From positions 1-43,815 of the forward strand of contig CAJXTK010000006.1 of assembly GCA_913061115.1 (NCBI GenBank): 43,815 bases of DNA. The letters run 5' to 3'. Below are positions 31,173 through 38,979 of this stretch, in pieces (the stretch's first letter is position 1; the number at the start of each line of letters is the position of its first letter). The notes under the pieces are model-generated. The model was not told where the DNA came from. It saw only the letters and a program-made list of their open reading frames with translations, and ran no database searches. The translations under genes were made by a program, and so were the position numbers. The DNA is from an uncultured Haliea sp. Lineage in GTDB: Bacteria; Pseudomonadota; Gammaproteobacteria; Pseudomonadales; Halieaceae.

Positions 31173-31886
31173 TCATCCAAGAAGCAGGTCTTTGGCCTGG
31201 TTGATTTGTGCTGCTAGATAGTCATTGCCACCACGGTCAGGATGCAGTTTTTGGATGAGTTTACGGTGTGCAGTGATAATATCTTCCTTGGTCGCATCAT
31301 CTTTCAGACCCAGCATGGCCAGTGCTTCGCTGCGCCCCATGGCGTTGCTACTTCCCGGGGCCGACTGTTGTTGTCCTGCAGAAAAATTTTCGCCCGGGAA
31401 ATGCTGTTGTAAATAGCTGTCCAGCAATTGGAGTGAGTCTGCGTCCTCGCTGCCACAGTAGGCGAAAAATTGCTCAAGCTGTTGCCGATCCATGTTTGTC
31501 AGGTGCCAACCTTTAAAGCTGCCTTGGAGAATTTCGCCCTGCAATGCGCCGCTATCGTGATCCATATTCATACGCAATAGGGCGGTCTCTACGGTCGAGT
31601 TTTGGCCGGCTGCAGGAGCGCTCTTATTACGCAGATGCGCGAGCATTGGAAACAGACGTGAAAGTATCGGTAATCCTTGGCGCGCGACGACCAGTAGGCC
31701 GGCGAACGCGGCGCCGATCCAGTTCATGCGGCCGGTTGCCGCGAGGAATAGTGTTGTCACTAGGGCGATTCCCAGCCCCAGCTTGATGTATTCAGCACGG
31801 CGCTTGTGCGGAGGCATGGCTTGCGCTCGACGCAGAAGGATGTAGACAACGGCAATAATTGCTAGCAGCAATATTAGTCGGGGCAC
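31173..31886 (-). CDS. Membrane-anchored J-domain (DnaJ-like) protein
   Basis: 237-aa protein: two hydrophobic segments (PRLILLLAIIAVVYILLRR and IKLGLGIALVTTLFLAATG) anchor it in the inner membrane, then a middle region, then a C-terminal J-domain. The J-domain shows EALAMLGLKDDATKEDIITA and KLIQKLHPDRGG with the HPD tripeptide at 215-217, then INQAKDLLLG. This C-terminal J arrangement resembles Tim14/DjlA-type co-chaperones that stimulate DnaK ATPase at the membrane. The start is GTG 31886 with GAGAG upstream; the adjacent ATG is out of frame. It is upstream of the 102-aa hypothetical gene. Confidence 0.85.
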   Translation of the reverse strand: MPRLILLLAIIAVVYILLRRAQAMPPHKRRAEYIKLGLGIALVTTLFLAATGRMNWIGAAFAGLLVVARQGLPILSRLFPMLAHLRNKSAPAAGQNSTVETALLRMNMDHDSGALQGEILQGSFKGWHLTNMDRQQLEQFFAYCGSEDADSLQLLDSYLQQHFPGENFSAGQQQSAPGSSNAMGRSEALAMLGLKDDATKEDIITAHRKLIQKLHPDRGGNDYLAAQINQAKDLLLG

Positions 31887-32149
31887 ATTTTCTCTCAGGA
31901 CTTCAACTGTTGGATCAACATTAAGTATCTGTTGATTTATATAAAGTTTTCAGTAATTTGGTGACAGTTTGGGTACACGTTGAATCTCTTTTGATGAATC
32001 CCGTCCCGGGGCAATCCAGCATTCATTTGGAGCCCTAGAATACACGCTCTAGGGCGCTCTGTAAGCCCCTCTAAGACTGATCTGTGCAGTAAACGTGAGG
32101 GATTCCCGATAATACTATAGAGCTGAGGGTCAGAACGGTCTATGCGCCA

Positions 32150-32216
32150 AGTATAGGGGAAATAAAAGGGCTATGGAGGGAAATGGTCTTCCAGTATCCC
32201 GATGCTTTGCATAAAA
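32150..32216 (-). repeat. Interspersed repeat copy A (IS 3'-end remnant)
   Basis: 67 bp shared with copies B (33581-33700) and C (37769-37885), all in the same orientation. On the minus strand it reads PFMQSIGILEDHFPP then stop, followed by CCCTTTTATTTCCCCTATAC. The same protein tail and outer end recur in the other copies. It looks like the last codons and right end of one insertion-sequence type. Confidence 0.6.
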
Positions 32217-32254
32217 GGGTTCCGATACCGCTATGAGAAAATTTGGCGTCATAC

Positions 32255-32479
32255 CTAGCAGCGATCACTAGCACCTTCACTGTTTTCCAGAGAGTGAAAT
32301 ACGATATCAAAGGCGATCGGTCGTTGCTCATTGGCCTCCAGTCGAACGCAGATACTGTTGAGTGGCGCGATAATGTCGTAACTGATGGGGCCGACGTGAA
32401 TTGACTGAGGATCGCTGTTTAGCGCTCGACTGGCCCGCACTGTCCATGCTCTGCACGCGGGTGACGCCAACTTAGTCAT
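32255..32479 (-). pseudogene. Gene fragment resembling DUF7064-type (tocopherol-cyclase-like) proteins
   Basis: A minus-strand frame reads SRALNSDPQSIHVGPISYDI followed by APLNSICVRLEANEQ and PIAFDIVFHSLE. This looks like a genuine protein fragment, and its GPxSYxxxxPLxxxxVRLE pattern reminds me of DUF7064 domains in lipid/steroid-degrading bacteria. There is no proper start or downstream domain. IS-tail copy A follows its 3' end, so an insertion may have truncated it. Family assignment is tentative. Confidence 0.35.
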
Positions 32480-32784
32480 CCACGACTGCGATGAGTCTGC
32501 TTGCCAAACCCCACGCCAATCTGAAGGGAGACGTCTCTGGCGTCACGGTAGTCTAGAACGTGAATCCCGTTCATTGGCACTAGCAAAATAATACGCAGTG
32601 CTTGTTTTGGTGCATCCCTGCACCGAGATGGCGTTCACAGGGCAGAAATGCCTGCGCGTAATCATGGTGCTGCCTGCCATAGCAGCATTCCATGACTTGG
32701 CATGGAACTTGCTAATTCTATGACATGGGTGGGGTTTCCAGTTCGCGCCGGTCCCTCATGGTCTAAGCAAGTTGAGGAGGATGC

Positions 32785-33324
32785 ATGCAACTTAGAGGTG
32801 AGGGAAAGGACGACAACTACGGCATATCGCGTGTTGATGATGAGGTATATCGCACTCATGCATGGCGGGTCAGTTTGCGTCGACATGGCAAGGGACATGT
32901 GAAGAATTTTCCGGACCGAAAATATGGCGGCCAGCTGCGAGCTTTGCACGAGGCCAGACGTTACCGCGACGAATTTGTCTGCCAGAACCCTCCCATAACA
33001 CGCTCGGAGTTTTGCTGCATTAAGCGCTCCAATAACACATCAGGTACTAGTGGAGTTTGCACCTATGCCAAGCGTTACGAAAGGCGTGACGGTAGTATTA
33101 AAGAAAACTGGTACTGGGAGGCAAGCTGGCCCAATGCTCACGGCGAAAGCATCAAGAAAGTATTTTCGGTAAACAATTACGGTGAGGAGATGGCGAAGCA
33201 GTTGGCAATAAATGCAAGACAGCTCGGCCTAGCTTCGCTCGAGGGTGTTTTTTGGCCTTCTGAACGCGGTTTAGTGGTTGACCGTGCAACGCCCGATGCG
33301 ATGCCGCTTTACAATGTGGCCTAG
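32785..33324 (+). CDS. Tandem AP2-domain DNA-binding protein
   Basis: 179-aa protein; ATG 32785 follows GAGGAGG. It shows two AP2/ERF-like modules. The first (residues ~11-68) reads YGISRVDDEVYRTHAWRVSL, then KNFPDRKYGGQLRALHEARR YRDEF. The second (~90-155) reads GVCTYAKRYERRDG, WYWEASWPNAHGE, KVFSVNNYGEEMAKQLAINA. AP2 domains in bacteria usually occur in homing endonucleases, integrases or phage proteins; no nuclease motif is visible here. It is flanked by IS-tail copies A and B in direct orientation, about 1.4 kb apart, suggesting acquisition with mobile DNA. Target sequence unknown. Confidence 0.72.
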   Translation: MQLRGEGKDDNYGISRVDDEVYRTHAWRVSLRRHGKGHVKNFPDRKYGGQLRALHEARRYRDEFVCQNPPITRSEFCCIKRSNNTSGTSGVCTYAKRYERRDGSIKENWYWEASWPNAHGESIKKVFSVNNYGEEMAKQLAINARQLGLASLEGVFWPSERGLVVDRATPDAMPLYNVA

Positions 33325-33580
33325 CGTCTTGCGTCATTGCATTGCGACGACTTGAAAATAATAGGTTAGCCGTCCTGCCTGCTTATCTGCTTCCCCAGTG
33401 CTAGCCTATAATCGTGTAGAGTAAGCCAAAGGTGCATAGTGCCCTGTTCCCGATCGCCAACTCAGTAAACTTCCCAGGGATACACTGCTGCGCGCATGTA
33501 GATGTGTTTCGCAGAACTGACCTAGCATATCAGGGCAAGCAGCTGGCGAATCCTGATCCAAGAGACTTTGTCGTCGACAA
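33325..33580. other. Intergenic region after AP2 gene
   Basis: 256 bp with no supported gene; frames here are short and unlike proteins. It leads into repeat copy B. Confidence 0.45.
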
Positions 33581-33700
33581 CGTATAGGCCGGATGAAAGG
33601 GCTATGGAGGGAAAGGTTCTTCCAGTATCCCGATGCTTTGCATAAATTGAACAGGCTGATGGCCGCCAAGTGTGCTGAAATCGCGCTTGCATTGGACCAC
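33581..33700 (-). repeat. Interspersed repeat copy B, with transposase C-terminal fragment
   Basis: 120 bp. The minus strand reads VQCKRDFSTLGGHQPVQF then MQSIGILEEPFPP and stop, followed by CCCTTTCATCCGGCCTATAC. The STLGxxxPVxF pattern is like the extreme C-terminus of IS3/integrase-core transposases (HSTLGYxSPxxF). Copy C shares nearly the whole length and copy A only the end. It is a relic; no full transposase or left end is visible. Confidence 0.55.
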
Positions 33701-33713
33701 TTGCCGATTATTT

Positions 33714-33845
33714 TTAGTCGTTTCCAAGCTGCTGAAACAGGTGCTCAAGCGCGTTTTTGTCCGGCGCTCTGACGCGCTTAAACCGAGGTAGTCGGTCGGC
33801 GCGATAGACGCACACGCCATTCAGAAATAGGATGTGGGCTATTAT
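33714..33845 (-). pseudogene. IS91-family transposase fragment
   Basis: A stop-to-stop frame reads AHILFLNGVCVYRADRLP, then RFKRVRAPDKNALEHLF. This matches the HxLxLDGVY...RFHRVKAPDKxELxxL segment I know from IS91-type transposases. Only 43 codons remain and the frame ends just upstream of repeat copy B. It confirms that this stretch collected debris of more than one mobile element. Confidence 0.5.
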
Positions 33846-33908
33846 TCAACACGTTTACAGCGTCAGTTAGCGTTTATAGTACAGGCTCGGTTGCCTTTCT
33901 TCGTTAGG

Positions 33909-35030
33909 TTACATCTCCTCTACCAGAACGGGAGCGCATTTTGAGTTTTGCACTCCAGTAAGTGTAGTGCTTTCAGCAGACAACGACTGTCGCACTAACT
34001 GAGCAATAATTTTCGGTTGATCATTCTGGGGATAATGCGAGGCGCAAGGCAGGCGCCAATAGGAAGCAGCAGCGTCTCTGTTTTGTAAATAGTTCTCCCA
34101 GACAAAATCGGCAATCTCTGTTTTCGCAATCGGGTCTCGCTCACCCCAAATTAGAGTGGCGGGTATCTCACTTCGACTCAGCGTCTGCAACCACGTTTTT
34201 TCAAGCTTGCGCCGATCCTGAAGGTACCTGAGAGTTTTCGGAAACACCGTAGTGCCACCCTGGTACCTAAAGGTAGACGACATGTTTAGCTGCTCTTCCT
34301 GGGTTAACGTAGGCGAATATACCTTGGCCAATTCCGTTGTGAATCTATCAGGGGTTAAAATAAAGCGAGTCACAAAGTCACCAAAACCTGGTAGCGTCAA
34401 ATATTTCTGGGCAGCGGATAACGCTGCCAAAGGAAGATATATGCCACCGTTGAGAATGACATGGTGATCTATCTGATAAGGGGATGAGCCTGTCTGTTGA
34501 TAGAGGTTAAGAAACGCAAATCCGACACTATCGCCTTTGTCATGGGTTAACAGGGTAAATCTGCTGAGGCCCAAAACCTCTCGAATGAAGTAATCGACAA
34601 GCTGAGCATCATCGGGAATGGAGTAGCGGTAGTCTCCCTTGGGTTTGTCAGAAAAACCATACCCCGGCGTATCGATAACCGCGATAAAGTATTCTTTTTC
34701 TAGCTCGCTAATAAGCTCCTTAAAATCATAACTACTTGTTGGCCAGCCATGAATCATCACGATGGCGGGGTTATCACTATTGCCGAAAGTGCGGTAAAAA
34801 ATATTTAGCTCGGGCAACTGACTGTTTTCGGGCAGGCTTGATTGCCAACGGAAATACGATCCTCCACGACCCCATAATTCTGCATCGGGCCCAGCGTCGG
34901 GATGACTGTTATAAAACTCCCCAATAGTGTTGGAATTATCCAAGGGATTCCATAATGAATAAATCACCATTGATAAGACAATTACGATGAATGGAATCAC
35001 AATAGCTTTAATGCTGAGATGTCTGAACAT
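33909..35030 (-). CDS. Membrane-anchored alpha/beta hydrolase, epoxide-hydrolase/dehalogenase type
   Basis: 373-aa protein. An N-terminal hydrophobic helix (IKAIVIPFIVIVLSMVIYSL) anchors or exports it. The hydrolase domain starts near residue 75 with VMIHGWPTSSYDF (oxyanion-hole HGWP) and DTPGYGFSDKP. The nucleophile is Asp164 in THDKGDS, an Asp as in epoxide hydrolases and haloalkane dehalogenases rather than Ser. Acid candidate: WGERDPIAK; His: ASHYPQNDQP. Substrate is an epoxide, haloalkane or similar. It is 122 bp downstream of the GST gene in the same direction and more AT-rich than its neighbours, possibly acquired. The start ATG 35030 has only a weak ribosome site. Confidence 0.8.
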   Translation of the reverse strand: MFRHLSIKAIVIPFIVIVLSMVIYSLWNPLDNSNTIGEFYNSHPDAGPDAELWGRGGSYFRWQSSLPENSQLPELNIFYRTFGNSDNPAIVMIHGWPTSSYDFKELISELEKEYFIAVIDTPGYGFSDKPKGDYRYSIPDDAQLVDYFIREVLGLSRFTLLTHDKGDSVGFAFLNLYQQTGSSPYQIDHHVILNGGIYLPLAALSAAQKYLTLPGFGDFVTRFILTPDRFTTELAKVYSPTLTQEEQLNMSSTFRYQGGTTVFPKTLRYLQDRRKLEKTWLQTLSRSEIPATLIWGERDPIAKTEIADFVWENYLQNRDAAASYWRLPCASHYPQNDQPKIIAQLVRQSLSAESTTLTGVQNSKCAPVLVEEM

Positions 35031-35152
35031 GTTCCAAGTCCGTTTTTCTGTCTTTTACAAAACGCTTACAGCTCTCGCATCTGAGAAGTTTAACTCGCAG
35101 TAATTGCCACTATATCGCGCAGACAAAAGGTGCTGGATGCACCGACCGCAGG

Positions 35153-35836
35153 TTACTTCTGTAACGTTTGCCGTGCTTTGGCTTTAAACTTTTCCTGCTC
35201 CTCTTCGTCCTCCAGAAGATTACCCAGACTGAACGGTATATCGATACCCGCTTTCATGCCCGGTTGTTCATACATGACAGCTAACCAGCGCTGCAGGTTG
35301 TCGAGTCCGTCAATGGATACGCCCGACCACTTGTGGGTGCGAGCCCAACACCAGTTGGCGATATCGGCAATGGAGTAGTCGTCCGTCAGCCATTCACTTT
35401 CACCCAGGCGTGTGTCGAGCACCTCAAACAAGCGGCGGCACTCGTTTTGGTAGCGGTCAATCGCAGGTTGAATCTTTTCCGGGAAATAACGATAAAACAC
35501 ATTGGCCTGGCCCATCATTGGGCCAACGCCGCCCATCTGGAACATCAGCCATTGGATAACCCGGGCGCGGCCTTTGGCATCCGTGGGTAGCAAACGACCG
35601 GTTTTTTCTGCCAGGTGAATCATGATCGCGCCCGATTCGAAGATAGCCAGGTCATCAAGGTCGCGGTCAATAATCGCGGGGATACGGCCATTGGGATTGA
35701 TTGCCCGAAATTCAGGCTTATGCTGATCGCCTTCGCCGATATTGACTGTGTGGGTGTTGTACTCGAGTTCCAGTGCCTCTAGCGTACAGGACGCTTTATG
35801 GCCGTTGGGTGTAGGGGCTGTGTAGAGTTCAATCAT
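35153..35836 (-). CDS. yfcG: Glutathione S-transferase-like disulfide-bond oxidoreductase (YfcG/Ure2p type)
   Basis: 227-aa cytosolic GST. The N-terminal thioredoxin-like domain begins [20 protein letters not shown] with the TPNGHK signature of YfcG/Nu-class GSTs. [12 protein letters not shown] (cis-Pro) and [15 protein letters not shown] follow. The C-terminal helical domain contains [24 protein letters not shown]-like [14 protein letters not shown] and [13 protein letters not shown]. These match E. coli YfcG throughout. Function: glutathione-dependent disulfide reduction or peroxide detoxification. It lies 30 bp after the DJ-1-like gene, forming an operon divergent from a LysR regulator. 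Confidence 0.88.
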   Translation of the reverse strand: MIELYTAPTPNGHKASCTLEALELEYNTHTVNIGEGDQHKPEFRAINPNGRIPAIIDRDLDDLAIFESGAIMIHLAEKTGRLLPTDAKGRARVIQWLMFQMGGVGPMMGQANVFYRYFPEKIQPAIDRYQNECRRLFEVLDTRLGESEWLTDDYSIADIANWCWARTHKWSGVSIDGLDNLQRWLAVMYEQPGMKAGIDIPFSLGNLLEDEEEQEKFKAKARQTLQK

Positions 35837-35866
35837 TGCATGTATCTCCAGTGAGTCGGCGTATGA

Positions 35867-36724
35867 CTAGGATTTTTCTGCAATTAATACCAGCATCTTG
35901 TGCGCTGTTTCTCGACCGGAATTCTGATTCTGGCCGGTAACAAAACGCTCTTCATCGTCGACCACAACGAGGGTGGCAAGGAAGTCTATGAACCTGGTGT
36001 TGCTTTCGAAAACAACACCGGCTTTGCGCAGTTCTGTCTCGGGGTGCTGGGGAGTAATTTCTATGCCCAGTTCCTTAATCTGTTTGTCTGTTACGCCGGT
36101 CATACGCCGACCGGCGATCAACGGCTTACCGTCACGGTCTTTTGCATTAATGAGGCCCAATACGCCATGGCAAACGCCACCAATAACCGGTTCGTTGCTG
36201 GCGTAGTATGCTTCACTGACCTTCTCGGCCAATACTGGTGAATAGCCCAAATCGTAGGCCGCTCCCCAACCTCCGGACATAAAGATGATGTCGTACTGGG
36301 TAAAATCAACGTCATCAATGCGCATTGAATTTTCGACCTTGGCCAGAAATGCCGGGTCGGCCAGGAAGCGGTCGTCTTCCGGGGTTTTTAATATGCGGTT
36401 CAAGGTCTGGGGATCGACGGGGATTTTTCCACCTTTGACGCTGGCCAGATCAACCTGCATGCCCGCATCGAGGAATCGATAGTAAGGGTGGGTCATCTCT
36501 GACGCCATCACGCCGGTGGCATCGCCAGTGGTCTCACCGGGGGCAGACAAAACGGCCTGGTTGGTCGCAATAATCAACGCTCGTTTACCTGCGGGTAGTT
36601 GCACTGCTTCGCCGTCATATTCAGGGTGTAAACCCGCCTTGTGTAAGATCGTTGGCAGCGCCAGGACCAATAGAGCGAGTCCGAGGACCATGCCGCCTAC
36701 AATTTTGACTAATGTCGCTTTCAT
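35867..36724 (-). CDS. Membrane-anchored DJ-1/PfpI superfamily protein
   Basis: 285-aa protein. The N-terminal helix (IVGGMVLGLALLVLALPTIL) is a membrane anchor. The DJ-1/PfpI domain begins at KRALIIATNQAVLS. Catalytic-type Cys185-His186 lies in the nucleophile elbow PVIGGVCHGVLGLINA, preceded by IIFMSGGWGAAYDLG. Relatives include Hsp31-like glyoxalases/chaperones. It is first in the operon with the YfcG-like GST, opposite a LysR gene, so electrophile or aldehyde stress is a likely theme. The ATG 36724 has a weak AGGG site upstream. Confidence 0.82.
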   Translation of the reverse strand: MKATLVKIVGGMVLGLALLVLALPTILHKAGLHPEYDGEAVQLPAGKRALIIATNQAVLSAPGETTGDATGVMASEMTHPYYRFLDAGMQVDLASVKGGKIPVDPQTLNRILKTPEDDRFLADPAFLAKVENSMRIDDVDFTQYDIIFMSGGWGAAYDLGYSPVLAEKVSEAYYASNEPVIGGVCHGVLGLINAKDRDGKPLIAGRRMTGVTDKQIKELGIEITPQHPETELRKAGVVFESNTRFIDFLATLVVVDDEERFVTGQNQNSGRETAHKMLVLIAEKS

Positions 36725-36795
36725 GTTGCAGCCCTGTTTAAGTTAGAAGGGAGTGGGTTCATTCATGAACCGTGTAGCAGTCTAGTCCCTGTTTT

Positions 36796-36826
36796 GTTAT
36801 GCGTAAATTATCGACAATTGCATAAC
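36796..36826. promoter_or_regulatory. LysR-type operator candidate between divergent genes
   Basis: Perfect inverted repeat GTTATGC-N17-GCATAAC (31 bp) midway between the DJ-1 start (36724) and the lysR start (36847). An additional GCATAA occurs at 36841-36846 next to the lysR ATG. Long dyads of this type in a LysR divergent promoter are the expected regulator binding site. Confidence 0.55.
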
Positions 36827-36846
36827 CATTGTGCGAATATGCATAA

Positions 36847-37722
36847 ATGGATTGGGGTCATTTAGAGTACTTTCTGGCAGTAGCGCGCACCGGCTCCTTG
36901 AGTGGCGCGGCCAAGCAGCTGGGCGTCAATCATTCAACGGTTGCCCGGCGCCTGGAAAAGCTCGAGCAGCAACTCAACGTCCGCTTGTTTGATCGTCTCA
37001 ATAACGGTTATCGGTTAACTGACGATGGGCTTGCCCTAAAAGAGCACGCTGCTCAGCTAGAACGCGAGATAAATCAGATCCAGGGTGTCTTCAGCGGTAG
37101 TGAGGCCGAACTGCGTGGCACCCTGAAAATCAGCAAGCCCAGCAGCGGTCTATTGAATCTGGCCCCATTGCTGGTTGCCTTCCACCATCGGTATCCGGAC
37201 ATCAATTTGGTGCTGAGCGCAGGCGGTGAGCGTAGCGAAATAGCTCGAATGGAGGCCGATGTTGCCATTCGTCTGACCAATAATCCACCGGAAGCGTTGG
37301 TCGCCCGCAAGCTTGGTCAACTCCCCATTAATATATTCGGCAATCGTGCCTATCTTGAACGGGCGGGAACGCGGAGCCTAGATGAATATGATTGGCTGGT
37401 TTGGCACGATGACGATAGTTTGCTGAATATGGAACCTGCACTGAAACGGAACATACCCAACGCGCGAATCGTGTTGCGAACCGACAGTTACAATGAACTG
37501 TTTGAGGCGGTCAATGCGGGTATGGGTGTCAGTTTGTTATCCCCGTTGCGATTCCCGAAAACACACCAGTTGCAGGCGGTATCACCGGCGCTGTATCAAT
37601 TTGACCAGGGGGTCTGGCTGCTCAGCCACCCGGATTTGCGCAACCGGGAGCGAATCAGGGTTTTTAGGGACTTTATGATTGAGCAGTTAGGCGGCGCACT
37701 GACGAAGCACTGGAACACATAA
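36847..37722 (+). CDS. LysR-family transcriptional regulator
   Basis: 291-aa regulator. The N-terminal winged helix-turn-helix is HLEYFLAVARTGSLSGAAKQ, then LGVNHSTVARRLEKLEQQL, then RLFDRLNNGYRLTDDG (residues ~5-60). The C-terminal effector domain has LVAFHHRYPDINLVL, MEADVAIRLTNNPPEALVARKLG and GMGVSLLSP. The combination GVNHSTVARRLEKLE is typical of the LysR branch found next to DJ-1 or GST genes. It is divergent from the DJ-1/GST operon with a 122-bp gap holding a strong dyad, so it probably controls that operon. Inducer unknown. Confidence 0.92.
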   Translation: MDWGHLEYFLAVARTGSLSGAAKQLGVNHSTVARRLEKLEQQLNVRLFDRLNNGYRLTDDGLALKEHAAQLEREINQIQGVFSGSEAELRGTLKISKPSSGLLNLAPLLVAFHHRYPDINLVLSAGGERSEIARMEADVAIRLTNNPPEALVARKLGQLPINIFGNRAYLERAGTRSLDEYDWLVWHDDDSLLNMEPALKRNIPNARIVLRTDSYNELFEAVNAGMGVSLLSPLRFPKTHQLQAVSPALYQFDQGVWLLSHPDLRNRERIRVFRDFMIEQLGGALTKHWNT

Positions 37723-37768
37723 GCAACAGCACCTTGAATCACGGCTAGCGTCATATCGTTACTCACGA

Positions 37769-37885
37769 AGTATAGGATGGATAAAAGGGCTATGGCGGGA
37801 AATGTTCTTCCGGTATCCCAATGCGCTACATGAATCGAACGATGGTGACCGAGTGTGCTGTAATCGTGCTTGCACTGCACGCCAC
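37769..37885 (-). repeat. Interspersed repeat copy C (IS 3'-end remnant)
   Basis: 117 bp collinear with copy B. The minus strand reads VQCKHDYSTLGHH, then, after a one-base shift, VRFM, stop, RIGIPEEHFPP, stop, followed by CCCTTTTATCCATCCTATAC. The frameshift and internal stop show it is dead. It overlaps the 3' end of the small membrane-protein frame at 37826-38098. Confidence 0.6.
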
Positions 37886-38098
37886 CCAAATACGAGAGAA
37901 CAAAAGTGCGTTAGACGTTGAGGCCATGTTGCGATAGCGCGCCAGCTTATAGCGAACAAAAACAGGGAAAATAAATCCGCCAAAAAAGACGATGGACCCT
38001 GTTCCAAGCCCTATAGAGAGCAGACTTAACGACATTGTCTGACTTATATACGCCATAAAAATTGCAGACAGCAATAAGCCTAGGATTGAATATTTCAT
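37826..38098 (-). CDS. Small membrane protein with 3' end replaced by IS remnant
   Basis: 90-aa frame; ATG 38098 with AGGATCAGG upstream. Residues 1-50 give two hydrophobic helices (YSILGLLLSAIFMAYIS and LGTGSIVFFGGFIFPVF) followed by the basic loop VRYKLARYRN. Residues beyond about 70 are encoded by repeat copy C and probably not original. I do not recognise a family. It is either a truncated gene or a small membrane protein with a new tail. Confidence 0.45.
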   Translation of the reverse strand: MKYSILGLLLSAIFMAYISQTMSLSLLSIGLGTGSIVFFGGFIFPVFVRYKLARYRNMASTSNALLFSRIWVACSASTITAHSVTIVRFM

Positions 38099-38260
38099 CC
38101 TGATCCTAACGGGCTTAGCGATGAAGATACGGCTTACGATATTTCTAAACCGCACTAGGCGGGCTTGTGTGTTCGCAGATGTCGTTAGGGCCCAGACTTT
38201 GTTGCCTCATGCAGCAGCCAAGCGGCTGGAGGATGCCGACGCAGGGCTAGTGTCACCGTA

Positions 38261-38956
38261 TTAGTCGCCACCATCAAGCAATTGTTTGAGCAGCAGCTTA
38301 GCACTGTCACCGCCGTGTGCTTGCAGTGCAGTTCGTCCGCCGGTGGCAAAGCTAGCCACGGCACCCAGTAAGCCTGCCAATAAATCGGCGCTGCTGCTGT
38401 CGAAACGGGCGTAGGCGCCGCCGCTGAGTTTAGCCATAGTGCGAAGGGTTTGCTCTACCTGGCGATCGCTGCCTTCTTGAAAAAGGAACAGCGGAAGCTT
38501 CAAGAGGCCGCATTGCCCCGCGAGGTCACAGAGATTATCGGGGTTTTCCTCCATCGCATCACCGATAAACACCAAGGCACGCATGGGCGTGTTACGGTGC
38601 TCGCTCTGGGCGTGTTTCAGCAGCCTTGCGATCTGAGTGCGACCGCCCTCACACTGAACCAGCCCCATTAACCTTGCGAGTTCGGCACTGTCTGTTAGCC
38701 AGCGACTGGCGCGGAACTCACCGAAGCCTCGAAAATAGCAGAGCTGTACGGCCAGTGTTGTGACCTTGCCACTGACGTGGAACATTTCCTGCTGCAATTG
38801 GCGAGCGCGATTCCAGGTGGGCTGACGGCTGGCGGTGGCGTCAACGGCAAAGAGCAAGCGGGGTTGCTTATCGACGAACTGGGTGATGGTTCGGCTTTCT
38901 TGCAGAAACTGTGCGATTTCTTGCGAAGAGGACCGGCGAGCGGGTGGTTTGGTCAT
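38261..38956 (-). CDS. VWA-domain protein
   Basis: 231-aa protein with a von Willebrand factor A fold. The first strand and MIDAS-like motif are LLFAVDATASRQPTW (DxTxS). A middle Thr is in CEGGRTQIARLLKHA, and the late acidic strand is RALVFIGDAMEENPDNL. The helix and strand order LPLFLFQEGSDRQVEQTLRTMAKLSGGAYARFD (quoted only in concept as the last two strands) fits VWA proteins that report on complexes. There is no signal peptide, so it is cytosolic. The C-terminus is Leu-rich (AKLLLKQLLDGGD). It lies 23 bp downstream of a 62-aa gene, in one operon. Role unknown. Confidence 0.75.
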   Translation of the reverse strand: MTKPPARRSSSQEIAQFLQESRTITQFVDKQPRLLFAVDATASRQPTWNRARQLQQEMFHVSGKVTTLAVQLCYFRGFGEFRASRWLTDSAELARLMGLVQCEGGRTQIARLLKHAQSEHRNTPMRALVFIGDAMEENPDNLCDLAGQCGLLKLPLFLFQEGSDRQVEQTLRTMAKLSGGAYARFDSSSADLLAGLLGAVASFATGGRTALQAHGGDSAKLLLKQLLDGGD

Positions 38957-38979
38957 AGTGCAGTACTAACCACAGGACT

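Larger units (their letters stand above)
31887..32784. other. 898-bp gene-poor region with hairpin, IS-tail repeat and gene remnant
   Basis: No intact gene is visible. It contains an 8-bp perfect hairpin GCCCTAGA-N8-TCTAGGGC (32032-32055), repeat copy A (32150-32216), and a minus-strand gene fragment (32255-32479). The last 20 bp hold the GAGGAGG ribosome site of the AP2 gene. Confidence 0.6.

Noticed and set aside
33841-33909. ATTCAAC ... GTTAGGT, also resembling attC core sites
   Set aside because: Cores match the degenerate consensus but inner arms are not complementary and the spacing is short; likely chance.
38105-38189. CCTAACG ... CGTTAGG inverted ends about 85 bp apart, reminiscent of an integron attC site
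   Set aside because: The outer cores do not fit RYYYAAC/GTTRRRY and the inner arms do not pair. No integrase or cassette series is visible.
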